A stretch of 64,000 nucleotides of DNA from Anaerolineae bacterium (GCA_025055175.1 JANWYT010000023.1:186001-250000); one strand, 5' to 3'. Positions 26,439 through 35,555 are shown, counted from the stretch's first letter. The notes: generated from the letters alone by a model not told the origin. Translations and numbers: made by a program.

Positions 26439-27451
26439 GATACAGCTCCCTCTTTTTGCTCGGCTTCCAAGATGGCGCGCAGGTCATACCAAGCCGCCGC
26501 CAGGTGTTCAGGGTGACCGTCACGCACGGGCATGAGCGGAGGAATTTCGTTGAAGCAGCGCTCGGTGGCGTACTGGTTGCGCGGTGCGAAGGGGTCGCCT
26601 TTGGGCGGAATGCGCATATCCGGCGGTGAACCTTCGATTTGCGTCAGGCGTTCGCGCTCGCCCTCCATCTTGGGCAGGGAGCGCATGAGGCCCAACGTGT
26701 AGGCGTTGCGCGGATCGCCGAAGACCTCTTTGGCCGGGCCGCGTTCAACGACCATGCCACCATACATCACCTGGATCGTGTCCGCCAACTCGGCGACTAC
26801 CCCCAAGTCGTGGGTGATCCAGATCATGGCCATCTTGAATTCGTCGCGCAGCTGCTTGACCAGCTCAATGATCTGGGCTTGGATGGTCACGTCCAGCGCC
26901 GTCGTCGGCTCATCAGCGATCAGCAGCTTAGGGTTGCACGACAAGCCCATCGCAATCATGACGCGCTGGCGCATACCGCCGCTGAACTGGTGCGGGTAGG
27001 CCTTCAAGCGTTTGCGCGCGTCTGGAATGCCCACCATGTCCAGCAGCTCGGCGGCGCGCTTGTTGGCTTGAGACGAGTTCATGCCCATGTGCAGCTTCAG
27101 CGTCTCGGTCATCTGCGTGCCGATGGTCAGCACCGGATTGAGCGAGGTCATGGGGTCTTGGAAGATCATGGCAATTTCTTTGCCACGCACCAAGCGCATT
27201 TGGTCGTTGCTGAGTTGGAGCAGATCACGCCCTTCGAAGATGACCTTGCCCTGCTCAATCTTGCCCGGAGGCGAGGGGATGAGGCGCATCATGGCCAGGG
27301 CGTGGACGCTCTTGCCGCTGCCCGATTCGCCGACGACGCCTAGCGTCTCGCCTTCTTTCAGCGCGTAGGTGACGTTGTTCACGGCGTAGACCACGCCTTC
27401 TTGGGTGTAAAACCGCACCACAAGGTCTTGAATGTCCAGTAGTACGCTCAC
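26435..27451 (-). CDS. oppD: Oligopeptide/dipeptide ABC transporter ATPase (OppD type)
   Basis: A 338-residue ABC ATPase with Walker [15 protein letters not shown], signature QFSGGMRQR, Walker B IADEPT and the THD switch. The OppD-like C-terminal part has the usual GSPP (EGSPPDM) and a single late cysteine. Start GTG 27451 has AAGAGG upstream. It precedes oppF in an operon that lacks the permease and binding-protein genes normally upstream; the 228-bp region before it is a divergent promoter region instead. Confidence 0.92.
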   Translation of the reverse strand: MSVLLDIQDLVVRFYTQEGVVYAVNNVTYALKEGETLGVVGESGSGKSVHALAMMRLIPSPPGKIEQGKVIFEGRDLLQLSNDQMRLVRGKEIAMIFQDPMTSLNPVLTIGTQMTETLKLHMGMNSSQANKRAAELLDMVGIPDARKRLKAYPHQFSGGMRQRVMIAMGLSCNPKLLIADEPTTALDVTIQAQIIELVKQLRDEFKMAMIWITHDLGVVAELADTIQVMYGGMVVERGPAKEVFGDPRNAYTLGLMRSLPKMEGERERLTQIEGSPPDMRIPPKGDPFAPRNQYATERCFNEIPPLMPVRDGHPEHLAAAWYDLRAILEAEQKEGAVS

Positions 27452-27633
27452 AATGGACGCCTCTTTCTGCTCGTCTTGCCCGTTCGTTGTCCAGCAGGGC
27501 TGCTTTAATGACTCTTAAACAACGTGCCTAAAGTCTGCCCAATTGCGGCGCAAATGTCAAGCAACCAGCGCCAATTGACGAGTCAACCCGCTCAGCCACC
27601 AACACCCGAATTCCATTCCGCGTCTCTGCCCAT

Positions 27634-27639
27634 TACAAT
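27634..27639 (+). promoter_or_regulatory. -10 element upstream of the nitrilase-like gene
   Basis: TACAATAG, 41 bases before ATG 27680, in the divergent region with oppD. No convincing -35. Confidence 0.3.
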
Positions 27640-27679
27640 AGCCTCATGATCGCTCAGACCAACTGAAGGTAGACTCGTT

Positions 27680-28513
27680 ATGCGCGAAATTTCCGTCGCT
27701 GTCGTGCAGCTCAACGTCCAATTGGGCCAACCAGAAGAAAATCTAGTCAAGATCGGCGAGGCCATCGCTGAGATTGCCTCCAAGCAGCGCGTCGATCTGC
27801 TGGTCTTCCCTGAACTGGCCACCAGCGGCACTGAATTGGGCGTGCGCTTCACGGACGTCGCCCAGCGCGTGCCAGGCCCAACAATCAACCTCATCGCTCA
27901 ACGCGCCAACGACTACGGCATTCATATTCTGCTGGGCATGGCCACCAAAGAGCGCGTCGAGAGCGTCTTGTACAACTCTGCCATCCTCATCGGCCCTGAT
28001 GGCGATTTGATCCAGGTCTACAACAAAGTCCATCTGCGCGGCGAGGAACGCATGGCCTTCCGCGAAGGCTTCAAATTCGCCGTCGCCGAGACCGACTTGG
28101 GCAACATCGGGATCATGCTGGGCTATGACCTGGCCTATCCAGAGGTGGCACGCAGCTTGTGCATGGAAGGCGCGGAACTCATCTGCGTGCTGGCCAATTG
28201 GGAGGCTATCCATCTGGACGAGTGGCGCACCTACCTGCGCGCGCGCGCTTACGAAAACAGCGTCTTCGTCGTCGGCGCAAATCGCGTGGGGGAAGACGTG
28301 ACGATGACCTTCGGCGGTGAGAGCATGATCGTCGGCCCACGCGGCGAGCTGCACGCCATCGTCGATGACGTCGACGAGCAGACGGGGGCCCCAAAAGCTG
28401 GCTACGCCATCGCGCGGATTGACCTAGACGAGGTGCGCAAGAACCGCGAGGAGTTCCAGTTCATCCAGACGCGCCAACCGACCACCTATCGCACCATCGT
28501 CAAGAAGTACTAG
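27680..28513 (+). CDS. Nitrilase-fold protein with the catalytic Cys replaced by Gly
   Basis: A 277-residue carbon-nitrogen hydrolase fold. The general base Glu45 (FPELATSG), the lysine Lys116 (YNKVHL) and the structural Glu near 122 are in place. The nucleophile motif, normally I-C-Y-D-x-x-F/Y-P-E, reads LGYDLAYPE with Gly148 (GGC at 28121-28123) at the cysteine position. A single G-to-T change would restore TGC. All other motifs and the full length are kept, so this looks like a selected pseudoenzyme, perhaps a binding or regulatory protein, and not a decayed gene. Confidence 0.88.
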   Translation: MREISVAVVQLNVQLGQPEENLVKIGEAIAEIASKQRVDLLVFPELATSGTELGVRFTDVAQRVPGPTINLIAQRANDYGIHILLGMATKERVESVLYNSAILIGPDGDLIQVYNKVHLRGEERMAFREGFKFAVAETDLGNIGIMLGYDLAYPEVARSLCMEGAELICVLANWEAIHLDEWRTYLRARAYENSVFVVGANRVGEDVTMTFGGESMIVGPRGELHAIVDDVDEQTGAPKAGYAIARIDLDEVRKNREEFQFIQTRQPTTYRTIVKKY

Positions 28514-28864
28514 ATGGCTGAGCAGAAGCCAGGCCCCGAAGCGGAAGCTGTCGATCTGTTGCGCTTGGGCGCTTCCGTCAAGAACATCTCGGCGCGTTTG
28601 CAGCGGCGCGGCATGAGCAAAGCCCAGGCCGACGAGCTGGCCTGGCGCGTCTGGCGCGACAACCTGGTGATTCGGCGCACCAACAGCCTGATCTTGCTGG
28701 TGGTGGGGTTGCTGGTGGCAGGGTTGGGCCTGCTGGCCCTGTCAGCCACCGGCCCCGATCCGTTCAGCCTCTTCTTCGTGGTGATGGGCAGCCTGATCTT
28801 CGTACGCGGCCTGGCCCAACGCTGGGCCATCATCCGCCAGCAACAAGAAGACGCCTCCAGCTAG
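28514..28864 (+). CDS. Small two-helix membrane protein
   Basis: A 116-residue protein with a soluble helical N-terminal half (about 1-54, perhaps a short DNA- or protein-binding helix pair) and two hydrophobic helices at about 58-78 and 85-101. ATG 28514 directly follows the stop of the nitrilase-like gene, so the two are almost certainly co-transcribed. No function is evident. Confidence 0.7.
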   Translation: MAEQKPGPEAEAVDLLRLGASVKNISARLQRRGMSKAQADELAWRVWRDNLVIRRTNSLILLVVGLLVAGLGLLALSATGPDPFSLFFVVMGSLIFVRGLAQRWAIIRQQQEDASS

Positions 28865-28867
28865 TCA

Positions 28868-29734
28868 CTAGTCAATCGTAGCTGTGTTGAAGCCGCGTCC
28901 GTAGGCTGTGTGGCCCTGGCCCACCACCATGAAGGCGCGCGGATCGGCAGCTTGCACCGTGCGCAGCAGGTCAGTGACTTGCGAGCGAGCCACCGTGACG
29001 TACAGCACGTGGCGCGGCTGCTGAGTGTACATGCCCGTCGCCTGCCAACCCGTCACACCGCGCCCCATGCCCTTCATCACTGCTTCTGCCACCACTTGGG
29101 GCTGATCGGTGATGATGACGCAAGTGCGCACCACGCTCGGCCCTTCCAGCACATAATCCGTCGTGGCGCCGGCCACGAACAGCATGATCGTGGCGTACAG
29201 GCCGCCTTCTATGCCGAAGACCAGGGCAGCCAGCCCGACGACCGCCATATCGGTGTACAAGAAGGTGCTGCTCATGGGCAGGCCCAGCCGTTTTTGCAAG
29301 ATGAGGGCTAGCGTGCTAGTGCCGCCGAACGTGCCGCCGACGCGGTAGACGATGCCGCTGGCGATGCCCGTCACAATGCCGCCGAAGATGGTGTTTAGCA
29401 GGCGGTCGTCGCTGATGCCGCCGACGGGCAGCACATCGCGCATGAGGTCGATCACCAGCGAGTAGACCACCAGCAAGACGATGGTGCGCCACACGATAGT
29501 CCAGCCATTGGCCAGGGTGCGTATCGCAAAGATTTGGATTGGGATGTTGAGGATCAGCACCATGATGCCGATGGGCAACCCGAACAAGTGGTTGAGGATG
29601 AGTGCTATCCCGCTCACGCCAGATGGGGCGATGTTGAAAGGCGCGAGGAAGATCACCACCGCAAGGCCGCTCAGGGCAGCCCCAAAGATGATGACGAAGT
29701 AGGTCAAGAAGAAGTCGCGCAAGCGCTTGTTCAT
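28868..29734 (-). CDS. YitT family membrane protein with DUF2179 domain
   Basis: A 288-residue protein with five or six hydrophobic helices (about 8-195) containing the family pattern FNIAPSGVSG, GGTFGGTSTLAL and FGIEGGLYA. A C-terminal soluble DUF2179 domain (about 210-288) ends in VVGQGHTAYGRGF. Members are conserved but their transport role is unresolved. Its stop is three bases from the convergent gene. Confidence 0.9.
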   Translation of the reverse strand: MNKRLRDFFLTYFVIIFGAALSGLAVVIFLAPFNIAPSGVSGIALILNHLFGLPIGIMVLILNIPIQIFAIRTLANGWTIVWRTIVLLVVYSLVIDLMRDVLPVGGISDDRLLNTIFGGIVTGIASGIVYRVGGTFGGTSTLALILQKRLGLPMSSTFLYTDMAVVGLAALVFGIEGGLYATIMLFVAGATTDYVLEGPSVVRTCVIITDQPQVVAEAVMKGMGRGVTGWQATGMYTQQPRHVLYVTVARSQVTDLLRTVQAADPRAFMVVGQGHTAYGRGFNTATID

Positions 29735-29780
29735 GGGCTTTCATCCCTCAGTGTGCGTCGGATCATCGGTGCGCAGGCTG

Positions 29781-30515
29781 CTAGTCCTTCTTGGGCCTGC
29801 GCGGCGGGTCTGGGACAGGCATGAAGATTTTGCTGTCGCTGCCAAGAGGCGGCAGAGGGCCTTCTCGATAATCTAGCGGGCCGGTTTTAGGCCGCGGAGC
29901 AGGCGCAGGCGCAGCAAGGGACGGCGGCTGCGTCCGAGCAATGGCAGCCTGGGCCGCCACCAGATCGGGACGACGAAAGGTTTGCAGGCTGTAGCAGGTC
30001 TGCGGTAGTTGTGTCAGATGAGCCAGGGAGTCGTAGAGCCGTTGCTGCAAGTCCTTGCGCTGGGCTGCGTCCAGTTCATCGGCCAAAAGCTCTTCCAGCA
30101 GCGCGTTCATCAAGCCGTCTAGTTCTGCCCTGCTGGACTTGTAGCCATGACTGAGCAGGGCCAAGTAAGGGATGAAGGTGCGCGCCAAGCTGTGCGCCAA
30201 GAGGCTACACTCCATCTCTAGCAGCAGCAGGGTGGGGCTTTGGCTATCCAGGTAGGCGGCCTTGAAAGCTGTGAACGGCGCGAAGAGGGCCTGAGCCAGC
30301 GCATGGTAAGCCTGAGCAAAGGCTCGCACCCAAGTCTGAGCCAGCTCGGCCACGTCTCCTTGAAGCTGCACACAGACGACGACATACCCCAAGCGCGCCA
30401 AGCCGTTGGCCAACAGCGCACGACCCGCCACGTCGGGCGTGGCCTGTGTGAGCAGATGTGGAGCATGTTTCTGCGCGAGCTGAACCAGATGGGCAAGATA
30501 GCGATCCGAGGACAT
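29781..30515 (-). CDS. Hypothetical helical protein with Pro-rich tail
   Basis: About 244 residues: a helical body (1-190, many Ala/Leu/Gln) and an Ala/Pro/Lys-rich tail ending in RRPKKD. No motif recognised. Start MSSDRY at 30515 is chosen over an in-frame start 60 bases upstream because the extra residues are Arg/His-rich and unlike the body. It lies 46 bases upstream of yitT on the same strand. Confidence 0.65.
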   Translation of the reverse strand: MSSDRYLAHLVQLAQKHAPHLLTQATPDVAGRALLANGLARLGYVVVCVQLQGDVAELAQTWVRAFAQAYHALAQALFAPFTAFKAAYLDSQSPTLLLLEMECSLLAHSLARTFIPYLALLSHGYKSSRAELDGLMNALLEELLADELDAAQRKDLQQRLYDSLAHLTQLPQTCYSLQTFRRPDLVAAQAAIARTQPPSLAAPAPAPRPKTGPLDYREGPLPPLGSDSKIFMPVPDPPRRPKKD

Positions 30516-30608
30516 AGACAGCCTGTGATGACGATTAGGAGGGCCTTGCCTGCTATCATACCATCGAACGATCACCCAATGACTCGCGGATTCCTCTCGA
30601 ACACCCCG

Positions 30609-31658
30609 CTAGGGCAAGTCACTAGGCGACGGCACGCGGAAGCTAGCCTGCACTACCCCCTGCGGATTGCTCAGGGTAGCCACGTCTCCCGCCTCCCAGA
30701 CGGCGCGATCCAGCCCCCAAAACAGGACGATGGGCGTCTTCTGACCCGCGCGCGTGTAGATCGTCACCTCGCCGTTGGAGAAGATGAGCTGCTCTGGGAA
30801 GACGAAGGTGTTGCCCTGGCCATCGCTCAGCCGCCAGCCGGTGACGTTGACGGTGTTGCCGTTGTTACGAATGCGGATGCCCTCGGCAGTTACATCGCCA
30901 GGGCGCTCCACCCCAACAATCTCGATCTGGGCGTTGGCGGCGGTGGGCGCGAGCGTCAGCGTGGGGGTGGGCAGCTGCGGCTCTGAGATAGCTTCAGCAG
31001 CGCCAGCAAGGGCAGGGGCTAGGGTGGTGACGGGCGTGGCAGTGGGCTGAGGCGCAGTCGCCTGGGCCAGCGAGCGGGCCACGCCAGCGGGCTGGTAAGC
31101 AGGCAGCTGATCGACAGGACAGCCTTCCAGCGGCACGATCAGCATGTCGCCGATTTGCAAGCGCGCGGCGGTCACGTCGTCTAGGCCGTTCACCTGCATT
31201 ACCAGGAAAGGATTGGCGCCATACTGCGCCGCCACGCCGAAGGGACTGTCGCCGGCTACGACCGTGTGGGCGATGCAGTTTTGCGGCAAGCTGAGCGTCG
31301 CGCTTTGTGCGCCGCCAGCTTGGGCGACGCCAATCGGCGTGCCGCCCGGAGCGATGACGGTCAAGTTGGCCAGGGCAGGATCGTTGGGCAGCACGCCGGG
31401 CGGCACAGCAACTTGGGTGCGCGGCTGGCTGAGCGCTTCGGCCACGCGCGTGCCGACGATCTGTTCAACGGCTGTTGGGTCGAAGGTAGGGGTGCTGTTG
31501 GGATCAGGCGTCTGGGTGATGAGGACGGCGACAGTGACGATCTGGATGCGCTGACCTTCGCCGCTGGGCGCGCCGAACAGCTGCAAGCCCAAGAAAGCGC
31601 CGCCTACCGCCACGATGAAGACGGCCAGCAGCAGGGGTAGGGCGTTTCTCAGGGCCAT
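30609..31658 (-). CDS. Anchored LysM / lamin-tail-domain protein
   Basis: A 349-residue exported protein: an N-terminal membrane helix (about 6-28), a linker, a LysM domain (about 130-185, HTVVAGDSPFGVA to LQIGDMLIVP), a Thr/Pro/Ala-rich linker, and a C-terminal lamin-tail (LTD) beta-sandwich (about 250-345, IRIRNNGNTVNVTGWRLSD). LysM suggests peptidoglycan binding. GGAGG lies before ATG 31658. The start overlaps the stop of a short upstream frame (TGATG). Confidence 0.86.
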   Translation of the reverse strand: MALRNALPLLLAVFIVAVGGAFLGLQLFGAPSGEGQRIQIVTVAVLITQTPDPNSTPTFDPTAVEQIVGTRVAEALSQPRTQVAVPPGVLPNDPALANLTVIAPGGTPIGVAQAGGAQSATLSLPQNCIAHTVVAGDSPFGVAAQYGANPFLVMQVNGLDDVTAARLQIGDMLIVPLEGCPVDQLPAYQPAGVARSLAQATAPQPTATPVTTLAPALAGAAEAISEPQLPTPTLTLAPTAANAQIEIVGVERPGDVTAEGIRIRNNGNTVNVTGWRLSDGQGNTFVFPEQLIFSNGEVTIYTRAGQKTPIVLFWGLDRAVWEAGDVATLSNPQGVVQASFRVPSPSDLP

Positions 31659-31816
31659 CAAGCCGCCTCCATGCGCTGTGGACACGAGCGCTGGGCCGCT
31701 CCCGTCCTCAGACCGCACCGAACAGCGCAGGCTTGCAAGCCCGCTGCCTGGTCATGGTGAACGCTCAAGTCCCACAGGACTTCTTCGACGCCGATGGCGC
31801 AGTGGGTAGCATTCAT
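31658..31816 (-). CDS. Possible 52-residue leader ORF coupled to the LysM gene
   Basis: An ATG at 31816 with GAGGTG close upstream opens a 52-codon frame beginning MNATHCAIGVEEVLWD and containing four cysteines. Its TGA overlaps the ATG of the LysM/lamin-tail gene as TGATG, a common coupling arrangement. No homologue is recognised, and the frame could be chance in GC-rich DNA. Confidence 0.35.
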   Translation of the reverse strand: MNATHCAIGVEEVLWDLSVHHDQAAGLQACAVRCGLRTGAAQRSCPQRMEAA

Positions 31817-32097
31817 GGTACACCTCATCACGAAGCGAATGGTTGACGGTAACCATCATACCATCATCGCCACATACGGGGAAACGTTGGGTGGTGGCAC
31901 GACGCCTGATGTTCAGCACGGTTGATCTGGCCGCCAATGATGGGCCTGAAGTGTTTGAGATTGCGGGTGTGGAGGGGAAGCTTGAGGAAGCTTGAGATGG
32001 GCAGGAGTGGGGGCTTTCAGACAGTCGAGCCAGGTCTCGTCCTGTCGCTGCGCGGCCCATACGAGCAGGTGAGCTTGGCCAGCGACGATCAGGCTGG
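31817..32097. other. Gene-poor intergenic stretch
   Basis: 281 bases between the histidine kinase end and the short leader frame. It holds a repeated AAGCTTGAGG/AAGCTTGAGA motif near 31979-31996 and a start-less minus-strand reading frame that continues from inside the kinase gene (31913-32188). No RNA gene, promoter or terminator is recognised with confidence. Confidence 0.4.
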
Positions 32098-33708
32098 CTA
32101 GGCGCGCGCCGTCTCGTCGCCAATGCGGTCGGCGGTCTTCGAGCGCTTGGGCAAGTTCTGCTCGCTGAGCGGGATGGTGAACAAGAACTCAGCCCCTTTG
32201 CCCTCTTCGCTCTCTACCCAGATGCGCCCCCCATGCGCTTCCACCGCCAACTTGCAGAAGGCTAGGCCCAAGCCGACGCCGCGCGGCACATCGTCCACCT
32301 TGATGCGCATGTACTTGTCGAAGATGACGTCGCGCAGATGAGGTGGGATGCCAGGGCCGGTGTCGCGCACGTTCACCAACAACGCATCACCGTCCATGTG
32401 CGCGCCGACGTAGACTCTGCCGCCCATCGGCGTGTACTTGAGGGCGTTCTCGATCAGGTTGATGAGGACGCGCAGCAGCATGTCGGCGTCGACGTTGAGC
32501 ATGGGGTAATCGTCGCTCAGGTGCAAGAAGATGGATTGATCGGCTTCGTAGGCCATCGGCTGGACGATCTGCACGGCGTCGGTGAGCATGACTCGGACTT
32601 CTGTCAGCTTGCGATTGACCAGCACACTGCCAGCTTCTAGCTTCTGTAAGTCCAGCAGGCTGTCCACCATGCGCTGCAAACGGCGCGTGCTGGTCAAGCT
32701 GAGCTGGAGCAGACGCAGCACAGCTGGGTTATCCGTCTTGCCGCGCAGAATCTCGGCCAGCTTGAAAGTGGCGACGTTGATGTTGTGGATAGGGTTGCGC
32801 AGATCATGGTAGATCATCGCCGTCATGTCTTCGCGCAGCTTGTCCAGGGTGACCTGGGCCTGCAAGTCCTGCAAGACCCACTCTAGCACAGGGCGCTCAT
32901 CCATGCGCAGGCGACGCACGCGCACCAGCATAGGCAGGCTTTGGCCGCCTGCGTTGACCAGGCTCACGCGGAAGCTCATCGCCTGGCCTTCCGCCAGTTG
33001 ATTAAGGCTGCGTTCATCGTTCACGACGATGTTCACATCGCGCAGCGGCGCGTGCAACAAAGCAGCGCGCGGCAGGCCAATCAGATCACAGGCGGCTTGG
33101 TTTACGTCCAACATGATGTGCTGGACATCTGTCAAGATAACCGGGACGATGGCGTGGGTGAAGAGCGTTTGATAGTTGGGGGTGGCGTTGCGCACGGCCT
33201 GATGTTCTAGTGCGTTGTTGAGGGCGAGCTGGGCCAGGTGCAGCAGCTCGCTCAGCAAGTGGATGTGAGGCAGCTGGAAGTAGTCGATCTGAGGATGGAA
33301 GAGCAGCAGGACGCCAGAGCCATCGCGCAGGTCGTGCAGCGGCACGCCCAGCACCGAGCCGCTGCTGGGCAGATGTTTCAGCTGTTTGGGGACATACCAA
33401 CGCGGATCATGGGCCAGGTTGCGCACGGCGATGGGCCGCTGGTGATGATAGACGTGGCCCATGAGGCCGTGCAGCAGCATGGCGTCCCAGGCATCCATGT
33501 CTGCCGAGGCGGGCGCGAGCGGATCGTCCCAGACCAGCTCGTCCAGGTGGCGATGATGATGAAACAAGGCCAGATAGGCCGACTCGGCGTGGAGCAGTCT
33601 GCGCGCATAAGCAGCGATGGTCTGGCCAACTCGCTTAGTGTCCAGGCCTTGCTGGTGCAGCTCACGGGCGTACTGCAAGAACTGTCGCTCGACTTTGGCC
33701 AGAGCCAT
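32098..33708 (-). CDS. GAF-PAS sensor histidine kinase
   Basis: A soluble kinase of about 536 residues with no membrane helix. It has a GAF domain (about 20-170, with GSVLGVPL and GVLLLFHP), a PAS domain (about 180-290), a HisKA domain with the phospho-acceptor in YHDLRNPIHN, and an HATPase domain with NLIENALKY, DTGPGIP and GVGLGLAFC. All catalytic boxes are intact. No partner regulator is adjacent; the lone receiver at 22.1 kb is one candidate. ATG 33708 has AGAGGA seven bases upstream; the ATG six bases earlier is too close to that site. Confidence 0.93.
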   Translation of the reverse strand: MALAKVERQFLQYARELHQQGLDTKRVGQTIAAYARRLLHAESAYLALFHHHRHLDELVWDDPLAPASADMDAWDAMLLHGLMGHVYHHQRPIAVRNLAHDPRWYVPKQLKHLPSSGSVLGVPLHDLRDGSGVLLLFHPQIDYFQLPHIHLLSELLHLAQLALNNALEHQAVRNATPNYQTLFTHAIVPVILTDVQHIMLDVNQAACDLIGLPRAALLHAPLRDVNIVVNDERSLNQLAEGQAMSFRVSLVNAGGQSLPMLVRVRRLRMDERPVLEWVLQDLQAQVTLDKLREDMTAMIYHDLRNPIHNINVATFKLAEILRGKTDNPAVLRLLQLSLTSTRRLQRMVDSLLDLQKLEAGSVLVNRKLTEVRVMLTDAVQIVQPMAYEADQSIFLHLSDDYPMLNVDADMLLRVLINLIENALKYTPMGGRVYVGAHMDGDALLVNVRDTGPGIPPHLRDVIFDKYMRIKVDDVPRGVGLGLAFCKLAVEAHGGRIWVESEEGKGAEFLFTIPLSEQNLPKRSKTADRIGDETARA

Positions 33709-33825
33709 GGGCATTTCCTCTCATCTCGACTCGACATGAAGCGATACAGTAAAATTCTACACGAATTTTTCTGAGTCAATGCAGCACTTTTCGTCTACTC
33801 ACTCGCTGCGCCACGAGCCAATCCT

Positions 33826-34545
33826 ATGCCCTCAACCACGTCTTTCTTGGCCCTCCCCGACCTGCACGACAAAGCTGACGCGGTGAAGGCCATCACCCGT
33901 CCCCTATCCCAGGCTGACTTCGTGCTGCTGCCTGGCGACATGACCAACGGCAGCGTACATCACCTGCTGCGGCTGCTGGACATCGTGGAGGAGGTCAACG
34001 AAGCCATCTACGCTGTGCCAGGCAACCTAGACACGCCGCAAATCCTGGCTCACCTCAGCCGCGAAGGCTGCAGCCTGCACCGCACCCACGTCGCCTACGA
34101 AGACTTTGTGCTGGCAGGGATTGGCGGCGCGCTGCCCTTCGCCGGCAAATTCGTCTTCAGCGAAGCGCAGCTTGCGACTATGCTGGAAGAAGCCGTCCGA
34201 GGCGCACCCAATCTGCCGCTGGTGTTGGTGTGCCACCAGCCCCCCTATGGGACGGCCTGTGACTGCCTGAGCGATGGCCAGCACGTGGGCAGCCGAGCCG
34301 TGCGCGATTTCATCCTGCGCGTCCAACCCTTGCTGTGCTTCACAGGCCACATCCACGAAGCTCAGGCCGTCGATACGTTGGGCCAGACGCGGATCATCAA
34401 CCCTGGGCCGCTGTGGCTCAGCCAAGCCTACGCCTACGCTGAAATCCGCGCGGGCCAGGTGACGAGCTGTGAAATTCGCCCTATCACCCCTGACGATATC
34501 CTGAGCAAGCGCAGCAGCAGACCCAGCGAGGACGACGCTCCATGA
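33826..34545 (+). CDS. Calcineurin-like metallophosphoesterase
   Basis: A 239-residue protein with the metal-binding motifs of the family in order: DLH (residues 12-14), GDM (about 38), GNLD (near 66), CHQPP and GHIH. This layout suits small YfcE/MJ0936-like phosphodiesterases acting on nucleotides or phosphodiesters. Its stop overlaps the pth start (ATGA), implying co-translation. Confidence 0.88.
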   Translation: MPSTTSFLALPDLHDKADAVKAITRPLSQADFVLLPGDMTNGSVHHLLRLLDIVEEVNEAIYAVPGNLDTPQILAHLSREGCSLHRTHVAYEDFVLAGIGGALPFAGKFVFSEAQLATMLEEAVRGAPNLPLVLVCHQPPYGTACDCLSDGQHVGSRAVRDFILRVQPLLCFTGHIHEAQAVDTLGQTRIINPGPLWLSQAYAYAEIRAGQVTSCEIRPITPDDILSKRSSRPSEDDAP

Positions 34546-35555
34546 GCAAACACCTCATCGTCGGCTTGGGCAACCCAGGCCGAGATTACGAACAGACGCG
34601 CCACAACGTGGGCTGGTGGGTGTTGGACGCCCTGATCGCCCGACACAATTTGCAGGGCGCTGTCAAGGAGAAGAAGGCCGTCGTCACCAGCGGCGTCATC
34701 GGCGGCAAGTCGGTGCTGCTGGCCAAGCCCCAAACCTACATGAACCTCTCCGGTGAAGCAGTGCGCGCCTTGCTCGACTTTTACAAGCTACCCCTGGAGA
34801 ACTTGCTGGTGATCCATGACGACATGGACACGCCCCTGGGCCAAATTCGCCTGCGGCGCACAGGCGGACACGGCGGCCAGAACGGCGTGCGCAACATCAT
34901 CCTCCACGTGGGGACGCAAGACTTTGCGCGCCTGCGCTTCGGCATTGGCAGGCCACCTGGCAAGCTGCCCGCGCGCGACTACGTCCTGCACCCCTTCGTC
35001 GGCGATGAGCGCATCCTGGCTCAGCAAATGGTGGACAAAGCCGCTGATGCCGCCGAAGCCTGGCTCAGCCTGGGGATCGACGCGGCTATGAACCGCGTCA
35101 ATGGCGGCGAGGCCGAAGCCAAGCCCAGCGACCAGGAACAGCTCGCGGTGCTGTTGCGCGCCTGTGAACTAGCTCCCAGCGATCCTAAGCCGCTGGAAGC
35201 CCTGGCCAAACACTACCAAAAGCTGCGCCAGCGCGACGACGCTATCCGCACCTACGAGCGCCTGGCAGAACTCTACGGCGAAGCGTCGCCCAAACAGCGA
35301 GCCTGGGCTTGGGAGCAGGTGGTGCGGCTGGACGTGCGCCGCTACGACCTGCACGAGCGCCTAGCTCAGCACGCGCTCGCTCAGGGGGATAGTAAGCGCG
35401 CCACTCAAGCCTGGTTACGCCTGGCAGAGGTCTTGCAGGACGCAGCAGATTGGCCCGCTGCCTTGCGCGCCGTCGAGGAAGCGCTGCGCATCAACCCTGC
35501 CCACGATCGCGCCCTGGCCATGCGCCAAGCTATCGAGCATCGTCTGTTGCATTAG
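34542..35555 (+). CDS. pth: Peptidyl-tRNA hydrolase fused to a TPR domain
   Basis: Residues 1-190 are a complete bacterial Pth: GLGNPG, catalytic His21 in TRHNVGW, KPQTYMN, the HDDMD aspartate and GGHGGQNGVRN. Pth frees tRNA from peptidyl-tRNAs dropped by ribosomes. The typical protein ends near 190-200. Here a further 140 residues form about three or four tetratricopeptide-like helix pairs (ALAKHYQKLRQRDDAIRTYE, LAQHALAQGDSKRATQAW, ALRAVEEALRINPAHDRAL). The junction is in frame, with no frameshift sign. The TPR part may dock a partner. The stop overlaps that of the convergent gene. Confidence 0.95.
   Translation: MSKHLIVGLGNPGRDYEQTRHNVGWWVLDALIARHNLQGAVKEKKAVVTSGVIGGKSVLLAKPQTYMNLSGEAVRALLDFYKLPLENLLVIHDDMDTPLGQIRLRRTGGHGGQNGVRNIILHVGTQDFARLRFGIGRPPGKLPARDYVLHPFVGDERILAQQMVDKAADAAEAWLSLGIDAAMNRVNGGEAEAKPSDQEQLAVLLRACELAPSDPKPLEALAKHYQKLRQRDDAIRTYERLAELYGEASPKQRAWAWEQVVRLDVRRYDLHERLAQHALAQGDSKRATQAWLRLAEVLQDAADWPAALRAVEEALRINPAHDRALAMRQAIEHRLLH

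Noticed and set aside
31913-32188. Start-less 91-codon minus-strand frame continuing from inside the histidine kinase gene, looking faintly protein-like
   Set aside because: No ATG, GTG or TTG start, no recognisable family, and long open frames arise by chance in GC-rich DNA. Kept only as a note on the intergenic stretch.
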